From contig CALDKO010000059.1 of NCBI GenBank assembly GCA_937898165.1, positions 1 through 7,467 of the forward strand: a DNA stretch of 7,467 bases, read 5' to 3'. Origin of the DNA: an uncultured bacterium. Lineage in GTDB: Bacteria; Patescibacteriota; Minisyncoccia; Phycocordibacterales; UBA1006. The notes below the pieces were generated by a model. The model was not told the DNA's origin, ran no database searches, and was given only the letters and a program-made list of their open reading frames with translations. Both the position numbers and the translations under genes were made by a program. Shown in pieces: positions 1 to 6,892 of the stretch; position 1 is the stretch's first letter; every line of letters begins with the position of its first letter.

Positions 1-184
1 GTTTCATAAAAACGATATCGTATTCATCAGCAAAATACATTTTCTTGATTAATCGAGCATATTTATTTTTTAAAAAATCTTTATCCAGATTACCGTCTTT
101 GTTTTCAACCTTAAAACCACCCTTTTCCACTTTACGTGCAAGATCTTTTAATTTTTGTAGTGGCGTTTTGTTAATATTTTCCAT
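1..184 (-). CDS. N-terminal part of an unknown protein, cut by the window edge
   Basis: An open frame begins with ATG at 184 and stays open for 61 codons to the left edge, so the end is not seen. The start lies two bases after the TAA of the transglutaminase-like gene (187-189), so the two are probably co-transcribed and translationally coupled. There is no Shine-Dalgarno sequence in front of it. I do not recognise the product. It has no signal peptide or membrane segment in the visible part, which is basic and helical. Its opening (TPLQKLKDLARK, then GGF at about residues 22-24) resembles the start of the 299-residue protein at 3627-4526 (SPLKKLQQLAQA, then RGF). I infer that the two share an N-terminal module. 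The codon pattern and the strand agree with the neighbours, which supports a real gene despite the short visible length. Confidence 0.72.
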   Translation of the reverse strand, partial: MENINKTPLQKLKDLARKVEKGGFKVENKDGNLDKDFLKNKYARLIKKMYFADEYDIVFMK

Positions 185-186
185 AA

Positions 187-3100
187 TTATCTGTTGTCTA
201 CATAAACCTCAAGTAATTTCCATAATTTTTTATGACTGTCTGGCAATTCATTATGTAAATAGTTTGGAATATTTTTAAACAGAGAAACAAACTGATCTTG
301 AGTATTTGCCATTGCAGATTTAATATACAATCGATCTATTTCACCGATTAAATTTTTCCCTGAATTACTGATACGTTCCAATCCGTCTTCACGATGTTCA
401 TAATCACCTTTCCAACGTTTATATTCTGCCTGCATAAATTCTGTTCCTTTGATTTTTTGATCCAAGTCATTTACGTCAACGGTATTTATTGGGGTAAATC
501 GATATGATTCAAGAATTCTTTTATACACATAAATATCTTCCAAGGAACACATGCTGGAAATATAATCTGTGATATGTCCACGTAATTCTACCTTGTTCAA
601 ACGTTTTCCCTGTTCGGCACTGTGTGCGATTAGGTCATCAATTTGTTTTAGAATTTCATCAGATTTTTCTTTTAATTCCTGTTCGTGTTCTTTTTCGCGA
701 TTTTCTGCCTCGGTTATTGCTTTTTGCAGTGGTTCTGGTTCCAAACCTTGTTGTGCAAATGCTGCACGTTGGGATTCTGTAAGTGCCGACGGTGTCATTT
801 CTACTTCTGCCATAATGGTTTTACCTGTTTCATCTGGCCACAATACAATATTTTTTCCATGGGCATTATCACTGTTTATTGTGGTGCCTGAAATACGATA
901 CCCCTCGGCAATTCCTGCAGCGATACCGGATTCTTTCAACATCATTTCACCAACAATAGCAAAATCTGCACACACACCCGCGAACAACATTGTATCTGGG
1001 ATTTCATTTCCTATTTCACCGCGCAATTGTGCCAATCGTTCCTGCATTAACCCTAATCGTTCTGTGATTCCTGCACGGTTCATTTCATCACGCATTTGAT
1101 TATCGTATGCATCATAAAATGAATGACTGGTGATGAATTTTTGAATTTGTTGTACACGGTCACGCGGCGGCAAAGATTGTATGCCGCTCAAAAACATTTG
1201 GCATTCGACCGGTAGTCCCGGAATTTTTTCAATATATTTTGATCCACCTTCATCAATTAACCGATCTAAAAATCGTGTATAGGTTTGATCTGATACATTA
1301 TCCATGGCAACGGACCCAACCGGAATTTCATATGACCATGTGGAAAGCGCACCATCACCAATTGCAGTATGGATTCCCAAACTATCTTTTTCAATATTAC
1401 TTTTATTGGTTGAAAATTCTTTTGTTGCCAGTGGTGCCGGAATAACAGAAACAGAACTGGGGATAGGGTTTTTTAATGTTGCGGTAACTTTTTTATATGT
1501 TCGGTGTTGTACCATATCGCCATCAACAGGAACATGGGTTCGTTTCCATCTGTTTGCTGATGTGTCGTACGCAACAATATTAGTAATCAACATTGCATTA
1601 ACTGGTGTATCAAATGTTGCTTCAAAACCTTTTATGGATTCACTGGATTCCAATCCATTTTTCTTTGCGCCAACATTTCCTCCGGCCATCATTGATTCAA
1701 ACTGATTATGAGTCATCCCGCGAGGGTCTTCTGATTCAAATGAAAAACTTTTATTTGATTGTATTTGCTCTTTTTGTTTGTCCTGGTATTTTTGCCATTC
1801 TTCTGGATAACAAGCGGCGATTAAACGATCAGTCAATTTCAAGATATTAGAATCAGGCTTTGCTGGCAGTGAAAAAGATTGCAACAACCACTGTGCTTTA
1901 TTTTTCATTGATAACTTAATTGAATCAAAAAGTTGCTTTGATTGTTCAATAACATTACGCATGATTGTTTGTTTTTTCTTTTCATCAGCGTTCATTTCTG
2001 AATGTCCCTTTGGTTTAAAATAGTTAGAAAAATTTTCAATTGTAGGAACCTTTAAAACATCCAACTGTTGTAGTGGCGTTTTTAATTCTGGCGTATTTCT
2101 AAGAGTGTTTTCTAAACTGTTTTCTAATTCTAAAAATAGTTCACCTATTTGTTGTTCTGAAAGCAATGATTGCTGTTTCCCTTCTACAATATTTGCTAAA
2201 TATTCAGCTATTCCATTTAGCGCAGACCTGTGGATACGTTCACTAATTACATAGTATTCGATAAATTTTTTTAGTTCCGTATTTTTAATACGTTCAAACA
2301 TTTTTAAAGTATCTGCCAGATCAAGTGACGTAATCGTTTCTCGATCCCCTGCATCAATTGCAGCAAGTTCCGTTCTGAAATCTTCATTATTATCCTTAAA
2401 TTCATCTAAAGCCTCTTCAAAATTTGTATGGTCAAATGTGAAATTGTATTTACTAAACAAATCCTCCATCTGTTGAACTGATTCTTGTTCTCTAAAAATA
2501 ACTTCCTGTGTTTGTTCTCTTGATAATTCATTATGCCCCAGCGAAACAACATGCTGTTTTAGTATTTCGTCAAAAATAATTTTATATGATGCATCCTTAT
2601 TTTTATATTTATTACTAAGCAGTTTTTCAGATGATTTTATAATTTCCTGGGTAATAATTTTTTCCTTTATTTTTTCAACAGGCTTGCGAGATGCTTCCAT
2701 ATTGAAATTCATTTTATTTCCATTTCCATCACGTATACTCAGTATAGGTAGTGAGTCTTGTCGTTTTTTTAATTCTCTTGCCAAAATCGTACGGCTCAAA
2801 ATTGCATCAACTTCTGACTGTGGCACACCCAAATCAGTAAATACTCGTAATTCATCTTCTAATGATCCGCTGGCATTAGATTCTTTTATCAAAAAATCTA
2901 TATATTTTTGAACTAAAATTTTTTCACCTTTATCTGTATAACGAACAATCCGTTCAGAAGCAGATTCGGGTTTGTTTTTTCTCCCTTCTTTTTGTTGTTT
3001 TTCATCGTTGAATTCTTCTGTGGATTTTCCTATATCACCTGCCCGGTACGGTAAAAATTCGGCGTAATAATCGGCAATGGAATCAATAACCTCTTTTGGA

Positions 3101-3558
3101 AATTCCTGGATATCGCGTCTACGTTTTTCATAGTGAGCTTCAAAAAAAACTTTAGCAGATTCTTTTTCATGAACAGTTTTTGATGTATGAATAGAGATCA
3201 AATTTCGCATTTGACTGGCCGCGTTACTTAATTGAGAGTTAACATCAATGAAATCAAATATCCTTCGCACGGACATTTCTGCTTGAAAAATAAGTTTTTC
3301 ATGACTTAAACCAAATAATGGATTTTCAATAGTAACCTTTCTAATTTCCTCTGGTGTTAATCCTAATTTTTTTGCCAATTCCAAACCATCCGCAATAGAA
3401 TGCTGAAATACAAACGCTACTGGATTTGCCTCTGTATGGTTTATCAATTCACGATACTCAGGAAATACTTCTTGTATTTTCTGAAACATTTGTTGTTTTT
3501 GAGCAATTGGATCAGTAATCGTTTCAATGGTTTTCTTTGTTTTTTGTTCAATTGGCAT
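187..3558 (-). CDS. Large cytoplasmic-type protein with a transglutaminase-like core
   Basis: This 1123-residue protein starts at the only sensible ATG, just after a candidate extended -10 element. Residues 1-600 are charged and largely helical, with no signal peptide or membrane segment. Residues about 640-755 look beta-rich. Residues 790-925 resemble the transglutaminase/protease-like fold (PF01841-type): SLPPRDRVQQIQKF leads into GVCADFA with candidate catalytic Cys863, then GIAAGIAEGYRISG, NAHGKN with His900, a following VLWPDE, and AEVEMTPS. In the family the last motif usually reads VDPTP, so the acidic triad position is Glu920 here instead of Asp. Residues 940-985 are a likely coiled coil and the C-terminus is helical. 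The family includes protein cross-linkers, deamidases and cysteine proteases, so the reaction and substrate cannot be named. The motif FESMMAGGN (620-628) recurs in the neighbouring 299-residue protein. The domain call is from motif recognition only. Confidence 0.8.
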   Translation of the reverse strand: MPIEQKTKKTIETITDPIAQKQQMFQKIQEVFPEYRELINHTEANPVAFVFQHSIADGLELAKKLGLTPEEIRKVTIENPLFGLSHEKLIFQAEMSVRRIFDFIDVNSQLSNAASQMRNLISIHTSKTVHEKESAKVFFEAHYEKRRRDIQEFPKEVIDSIADYYAEFLPYRAGDIGKSTEEFNDEKQQKEGRKNKPESASERIVRYTDKGEKILVQKYIDFLIKESNASGSLEDELRVFTDLGVPQSEVDAILSRTILARELKKRQDSLPILSIRDGNGNKMNFNMEASRKPVEKIKEKIITQEIIKSSEKLLSNKYKNKDASYKIIFDEILKQHVVSLGHNELSREQTQEVIFREQESVQQMEDLFSKYNFTFDHTNFEEALDEFKDNNEDFRTELAAIDAGDRETITSLDLADTLKMFERIKNTELKKFIEYYVISERIHRSALNGIAEYLANIVEGKQQSLLSEQQIGELFLELENSLENTLRNTPELKTPLQQLDVLKVPTIENFSNYFKPKGHSEMNADEKKKQTIMRNVIEQSKQLFDSIKLSMKNKAQWLLQSFSLPAKPDSNILKLTDRLIAACYPEEWQKYQDKQKEQIQSNKSFSFESEDPRGMTHNQFESMMAGGNVGAKKNGLESSESIKGFEATFDTPVNAMLITNIVAYDTSANRWKRTHVPVDGDMVQHRTYKKVTATLKNPIPSSVSVIPAPLATKEFSTNKSNIEKDSLGIHTAIGDGALSTWSYEIPVGSVAMDNVSDQTYTRFLDRLIDEGGSKYIEKIPGLPVECQMFLSGIQSLPPRDRVQQIQKFITSHSFYDAYDNQMRDEMNRAGITERLGLMQERLAQLRGEIGNEIPDTMLFAGVCADFAIVGEMMLKESGIAAGIAEGYRISGTTINSDNAHGKNIVLWPDETGKTIMAEVEMTPSALTESQRAAFAQQGLEPEPLQKAITEAENREKEHEQELKEKSDEILKQIDDLIAHSAEQGKRLNKVELRGHITDYISSMCSLEDIYVYKRILESYRFTPINTVDVNDLDQKIKGTEFMQAEYKRWKGDYEHREDGLERISNSGKNLIGEIDRLYIKSAMANTQDQFVSLFKNIPNYLHNELPDSHKKLWKLLEVYVDNR

Positions 3559-3567
3559 AGATACTGA

Positions 3568-3596
3568 ATTATCGCATTTTTAGGGCTAAAATACAA
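3568..3596 (-). promoter_or_regulatory. Candidate promoter of the transglutaminase-like gene
   Basis: On the minus strand an extended -10, TGC followed by GATAAT (3568-3576), ends nine bases before the ATG at 3558. A weak -35, TTGTAT (3591-3596), sits 17 bases upstream, inside the arm of the preceding terminator. Initiation about seven bases past the -10 would give a leader of only a couple of bases. This is inferred from consensus matching, with 5 of 6 matches in the -10. Confidence 0.5.
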
Positions 3597-3626
3597 AAAC
3601 CACCAAATGGGTGGTTTTTGTATTTT
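3588..3626 (-). terminator. Intrinsic terminator after the 299-residue gene
   Basis: A perfect 17-base-pair inverted repeat (3588-3604 with 3610-3626) has a five-base loop. A GC-rich core, ACCACC/GGTGGT, is flanked by A and T runs. It starts directly after the TAG stop (3627-3629) of the 299-residue gene. The A and T runs are symmetrical, so it could act on both strands, but no plus-strand gene is seen that would need it. Confidence 0.88.
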
Positions 3627-4526
3627 CTATACTCCACGAGAGAAAAAAGTACTCAATGATGAACTCCTTGCACCAACCCCATAATCTTCAAGGAGAAAAC
3701 TTTCCCTGTTTGAATCTAGTAAAACAATAGCACCCCTTCTTAAAGATGAATTTGTGGTCACAAAATTAATACCTGTTTGAGGTGAGTTTAGCACATCAAA
3801 TCCCAATTTACGTTTTTGTAATGTTAGACGATAAATAGATTCGGTAAATGTCTCTCGGCACAATATATTAATTTTTTCAGCTACCAATGCTTCTCCTAAT
3901 GTTTCATAGTCAGAATTCCCCCCTGCAAGCATTGATTGATAGTTATCCTTTGATGCTTCAAACTCATCAATCGCGTTTTTATAAACCTGAGGAAGCTCTT
4001 CTGGAAAAATTTCAGTTCTTAATTTATCAATAATCGCTTCAGTCTGTTCCAAATAATTTTTATTGGTAAAAACTTTTTCAGGATCATGCGTTACTAAACG
4101 CCATCCAGGTCGAGGAACCTCGTTGTTTATGCGAGAATTGTGTTTATACCAATTTGAAATGATTAATTCATTCGGTGCACCATTATTTTTTACGTATAAA
4201 CTATTCATTTCTTCTGCTGTTAATGGAGAACCATGTTCTGTTTTATCAACATACAAAACCAATTCAAAACCCTGTAATTTTGCCTGCTCTAATTCCTCTT
4301 TAGAAAAAGGAATTTCAGGAACATCTTCCTGTTTTACAAAAATTCCAAATGTTCCATTAATTTCTAGGGCTCCGAAAAATCGCTGAAACCCCATCAACTC
4401 TCTCGCTGCCATATAACTAACCACCTCTTTTTTCTCTTCAACTGGTTCATTAGATTCGGGATTAAACCCTCGTTCACGGGCAGCTTGGGCTAATTGTTGA
4501 AGTTTTTTAAGTGGGCTACCTTCCAT
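3627..4526 (-). CDS. Unknown 299-residue protein sharing motifs with both left-hand neighbours
   Basis: I do not recognise a named domain. The protein has no signal peptide or membrane segment and looks soluble. Visible blocks are an N-terminal helix (SPLKKLQQLAQAARERGF, residues 4-21) and a mixed region at 48-95. A conserved-looking block WYKHNSRI then VPRPGWRLVTHDPE (126-150) is followed by NKNYLEQTEAIID (155-167), FPEE (174-177) and YQSMLAGGN (196-204). A beta-like C-terminus ends in FFSRGV. The N-terminal block resembles the start of the edge gene at 1-184, and FPEE plus YQSMLAGGN resemble residues 583-628 of the transglutaminase-like protein. The gene appears monocistronic, between its own promoter and a strong terminator, and it ends with TAG while the other genes here end with TAA. 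The start is the first ATG of the frame, nine bases after a candidate -10. I can assign no function beyond membership of a probable lineage-specific family. Confidence 0.85.
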   Translation of the reverse strand: MEGSPLKKLQQLAQAARERGFNPESNEPVEEKKEVVSYMAARELMGFQRFFGALEINGTFGIFVKQEDVPEIPFSKEELEQAKLQGFELVLYVDKTEHGSPLTAEEMNSLYVKNNGAPNELIISNWYKHNSRINNEVPRPGWRLVTHDPEKVFTNKNYLEQTEAIIDKLRTEIFPEELPQVYKNAIDEFEASKDNYQSMLAGGNSDYETLGEALVAEKINILCRETFTESIYRLTLQKRKLGFDVLNSPQTGINFVTTNSSLRRGAIVLLDSNRESFLLEDYGVGARSSSLSTFFSRGV

Positions 4527-4535
4527 AATAAATTA

Positions 4536-4564
4536 AGTATTACATAAATAAATGGATATAACAA
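4536..4564 (-). promoter_or_regulatory. Candidate promoter of the 299-residue gene
   Basis: On the minus strand TTGTTA (4559-4564) and AATACT (4536-4541) are separated by 17 bases. TGT directly precedes the -10, giving an extended -10 feel. The -10 ends nine bases before the ATG at 4526, so the mRNA should be leaderless or nearly so. The -35 lies in the tail of the preceding terminator. Both hexamers match consensus in only 4 of 6 positions. Confidence 0.42.
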
Positions 4565-4593
4565 AAAACCACCGAAAGGTGGTTTTTTGTTAT
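4558..4593 (-). terminator. Intrinsic terminator overlapping the stop of the second SIMPL gene
   Basis: A 16-base-pair stem (4558-4573 with 4578-4593) closes a four-base loop. The core is ACCACC/GGTGGT, followed on the minus strand by a run of six T. The TAA stop of the upstream SIMPL gene (4590-4592) lies inside the first arm of the stem. The core is the same as in the terminator at 3588-3626. Confidence 0.88.
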
Positions 4594-5327
4594 TTAACTC
4601 CAAATGTTGCACGCACCGTTACCATAACATCCTTTTGGATTTTACTGGTATCGTATGATCCGTAATCAGAAACTTCTACTGATCCACGTGATAATACCTG
4701 TACTACCCCAGATGTCGCTGACTGTAACGATCCAACACGCTGACCTCCGGCCTTTGCCATTTGTTGTGCGCGAGCTTTTGCATCTGCAATTGCATCACCC
4801 AACATGGTTACACGCAAATCTGCTAATTGTGTGTAGTAGTATTCCAAACCTTGTGATTGGAATAGAACACCTTTATTGATCAGATCACTAGATTTCTGAG
4901 CAAGAGCCGTAATTCCATTTACATCAGCTGATTTGATTTCAATTGATTGTGATAATGTATATCGTTTTGATTCCTGTGCAACTGGACCATTATTAGTCCA
5001 ATCCTCATTCATCATGATTGGCTGAGTTGTAACAGCTTCATCTGCGACACCATTAGTTTTCAAAAATGCTTTTACAGATGCTAGGTCTACTGCCATTTGT
5101 GCATATCCAGCTTTTAAGTCTGCATATCCAACATTGCGTGTAATTGCAGTTCGCCATAACACAGTATCAGCAACTACCTCTTTTCGAGCTGAACCAGTCA
5201 CGGTTAGAATGTCTTTCCCTGTGGTACTTTTAGTTGCATAGAAAATTCCACCAATCAGTGTCGCAATAATAAGAGCCCCGCCGATGGTCAATGCAAGATT
5301 GTTATTTTCATTAAAAATGAATTTCAT
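4590..5327 (-). CDS. Membrane-anchored SIMPL-domain (DUF541) protein, second of the pair
   Basis: This 245-residue protein has one N-terminal hydrophobic segment (about 11-31) preceded by a short polar tail, so it is probably anchored with the domain outside the membrane. The SIMPL domain (PF04402) fills the rest. ILTVTGSARKEVVADTVLWR (40-59) opens it, a helix-rich centre with TTQPIMMNEDW (100-110) follows, and AIADAKARAQQMAKAGGQRV (179-198) is the typical late helix. A final strand ends in VMVTVRATF. It resembles the COG2859-type branch, whereas the partner just upstream is closer to the YggE type. The start is 12 bases after the partner's stop and has no Shine-Dalgarno sequence, so it is probably translated from the same mRNA. 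SIMPL proteins are linked to oxidative stress and envelope functions in a few bacteria, but no biochemical activity is established. The function here is unknown. Confidence 0.88.
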   Translation of the reverse strand: MKFIFNENNNLALTIGGALIIATLIGGIFYATKSTTGKDILTVTGSARKEVVADTVLWRTAITRNVGYADLKAGYAQMAVDLASVKAFLKTNGVADEAVTTQPIMMNEDWTNNGPVAQESKRYTLSQSIEIKSADVNGITALAQKSSDLINKGVLFQSQGLEYYYTQLADLRVTMLGDAIADAKARAQQMAKAGGQRVGSLQSATSGVVQVLSRGSVEVSDYGSYDTSKIQKDVMVTVRATFGVK

Positions 5328-5339
5328 AAAAGTGTTTAA

Positions 5340-6134
5340 TTAACGAATTTTGTAAGTAATAGATACGTTTGAAGTGATTGTTTGTTCACCTGTAGCAATA
5401 TTAGCTTCAGGTGCAGCTTTTCCTGACATAGCAACATCAGCACGTGCTGACATATACATTGGGTAGTTTTCGTTTCCAGATTCACTGAAAGAAACAATTT
5501 TTCCAAGTCGAACACCTAATTGTTCTGCTAATACTTCTGCTTGTGCTTTTGCATCTGCGATAGCTTTTTCACGAGCATCTACCTTGATTGCATCTACGTC
5601 GTCAATTGATAGATCAGGTCCTGAAACATTTTGTACTTTTGCATCAGCAAAAATTTGTTGTACGTTTGAAACCTTTCCAATATCACGAACTTTTACAGAA
5701 AGAGTGTGTGATGAAGTATATCCAACAATTACCTGATTTGCAGATACTGGCGGATACATCATAGTTTGTACTGTACCTCTTTGGTATTCATATTTTGGAT
5801 TCACACTGGTGTATTCAGTTTTAATATCTTTTGGATCTATACCAGCTTTTTTTAACGCATCAATCAGTGCGTTTACTTTTGTCGATGATGCAGCCAATGC
5901 GTCTGCTTGATCTTTTGCGGTTTCTTCAACGGTTACCATGAATTTTGAAACATCTGGTGATGCTTTTATTTCACCTTTTCCTGAAACAGTAATTACTGCT
6001 GGCATTGCTCCATTATCACCTCCGCGGTGTTCACCAAACACCATACGCAATCCAACAAGAACCGCAATGACTAATAGCGCGGTTCCAAGCCACACCCATA
6101 CTTTTTTAATGTTATCTGAAACTGAAATTTGCAT
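5340..6134 (-). CDS. Membrane-anchored SIMPL-domain (DUF541, YggE-like) protein, first of the pair
   Basis: This 264-residue protein carries an N-terminal membrane segment at about 12-33 and then a full SIMPL domain. The opening strand AVITVSGKGEIKASPDVSKF (46-65) is characteristic, with the KGE and PD positions typical of YggE relatives. It is followed by IKTEYTSVNPKYEY (104-117), VGYTSSHTLSVKVRDIGKV (137-155), the helix AREKAIADAKAQAEVLAEQL (187-206) and a closing strand in ITSNVSITYKI. The length is ordinary for a periplasm- or outside-facing SIMPL protein. It is the first gene of a two-gene unit with the second SIMPL gene 12 bases downstream. A strong extended -10 lies about 40 bases upstream, inside the end of the epimerase-like gene. 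The molecular function is not known for the family, and the domain assignment is firm. Confidence 0.92.
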   Translation of the reverse strand: MQISVSDNIKKVWVWLGTALLVIAVLVGLRMVFGEHRGGDNGAMPAVITVSGKGEIKASPDVSKFMVTVEETAKDQADALAASSTKVNALIDALKKAGIDPKDIKTEYTSVNPKYEYQRGTVQTMMYPPVSANQVIVGYTSSHTLSVKVRDIGKVSNVQQIFADAKVQNVSGPDLSIDDVDAIKVDAREKAIADAKAQAEVLAEQLGVRLGKIVSFSESGNENYPMYMSARADVAMSGKAAPEANIATGEQTITSNVSITYKIR

Positions 6135-6173
6135 ATATTTTATAAATAGTTAATTGAAATTAATAATATCTGT

Positions 6174-6182
6174 ATTATAGCA
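6174..6182 (-). promoter_or_regulatory. Extended -10 promoter for the SIMPL pair
   Basis: The minus strand reads TGC followed by a perfect TATAAT, overlapping the TAA stop and last codons of the epimerase-like gene. No good -35 is seen at 17 bases. A TTGCCG lies at a short 15-base spacing, as is tolerated with an extended -10. The predicted leader is about 33 bases, longer than for the other genes here. Confidence 0.6.
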
Positions 6183-6891
6183 CACTTTGGAGGTCGGCAA
6201 GATTCTGTAAAACAGTATTATTTTTAAACACTGCTGACCCGGCAACCGCACCAGAAATACCATATTCAGAAAGACGTTTTATACTGGAAATACTTACACC
6301 TCCATCAACGATAATATTCAACTCTGTATATCTGGACTGTAATTTTTTAATCAAGTCAAAAGTTCGTTCGGAAAATTCTTCACCTTGTTTACCAATATGT
6401 TCAATACCCATGACTTGAATATTTAGCATGTTGAAATTGTTATACCAGTAATCAAACTTTTCAATATCAGTATTAAGTGAACATGCAAAAATCAAATTTT
6501 CAGAATTAAAATGTTCAGGATCTTGTGATAATAATATTTGCAACGTTTCTGTATCAGTTAGACTATCAATATGAATAATTTTTCGTTTTGGATTAAACGT
6601 ATTCCATACCATCATGTTTTCTGGTGAATTCATAACCATGAGATCCACATCGATTTCAAAATGAGACAATAGTTGCTGTAATTCAATGTCATTTTTTATT
6701 TGCATCATCAACTCAATACTGGTTGGTGTATGAGTCGGATCATTATCAAATGGCCATGTTTTTGATTCTACATATTTCCCGTCACACATATCAATCTGAA
6801 CTCTACCGGAAAAACCAGCATCAAAAAGCATCTGAAGTTTTTGCATCAGTTCATCACGAGTTTTTGGAAGTATTGCAGGAATAATATTCAT
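6175..6891 (-). CDS. Divergent ribulose-phosphate 3-epimerase-like TIM barrel
   Basis: The 238-residue length and the order of barrel motifs fit the Rpe family, which interconverts ribulose 5-phosphate and xylulose 5-phosphate in the cytoplasm. Visible motifs are IIPAILPK at the start, VQIDMCDGKYV (31-41), DVDLMVMN (81-88), IIHIDS (105-110), IIVDGGVSISSIKRL (193-207) and GAVAGSAVF (214-222), the last for phosphate binding. Both acid positions corresponding to the catalytic pair appear kept (Asp34 and Asp196). The two metal-binding histidines of classical Rpe look replaced by Gln32 and Asp83, and the usual NPGFGGQ loop reads IEHIGKQGEEF. The gene starts one base after the stop of rpiB, so the two form an operon, and this supports a pentose-phosphate role. 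Either it is an epimerase with an altered metal site or a relative with another sugar-phosphate substrate. Confidence 0.78.
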   Translation of the reverse strand: MNIIPAILPKTRDELMQKLQMLFDAGFSGRVQIDMCDGKYVESKTWPFDNDPTHTPTSIELMMQIKNDIELQQLLSHFEIDVDLMVMNSPENMMVWNTFNPKRKIIHIDSLTDTETLQILLSQDPEHFNSENLIFACSLNTDIEKFDYWYNNFNMLNIQVMGIEHIGKQGEEFSERTFDLIKKLQSRYTELNIIVDGGVSISSIKRLSEYGISGAVAGSAVFKNNTVLQNLADLQSVL

Positions 6892-6892
6892 A

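Noticed and set aside
45..278. Plus-strand open frame of 77 codons at the left end
   Set aside because: It overlaps the minus-strand edge gene and the end of the large gene. The edge gene fits the operon spacing and shares a motif with a neighbour.
569..1099. Plus-strand open frame of 176 codons inside the transglutaminase-like gene
   Set aside because: It is antisense to a well-supported gene, rich in Ser and Cys with no domain, and has no ribosome site or promoter. It is a shadow of the real frame.
1304..1705. Plus-strand open frame of 133 codons
   Set aside because: It is antisense to the large gene, over its beta-rich region. The protein has no recognisable motif and plus-strand coding is absent elsewhere in the window.
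4063..4386. Plus-strand open frame of 107 codons
   Set aside because: It is antisense within the 299-residue gene, with no supporting signal.
6150..6163. Inverted repeat TTAATT-GA-AATTAA between the epimerase-like and SIMPL genes
   Set aside because: It is made only of A-T pairs with a two-base loop, too weak for a terminator, and could arise by chance in AT-rich spacer. An operator cannot be excluded but nothing supports one.
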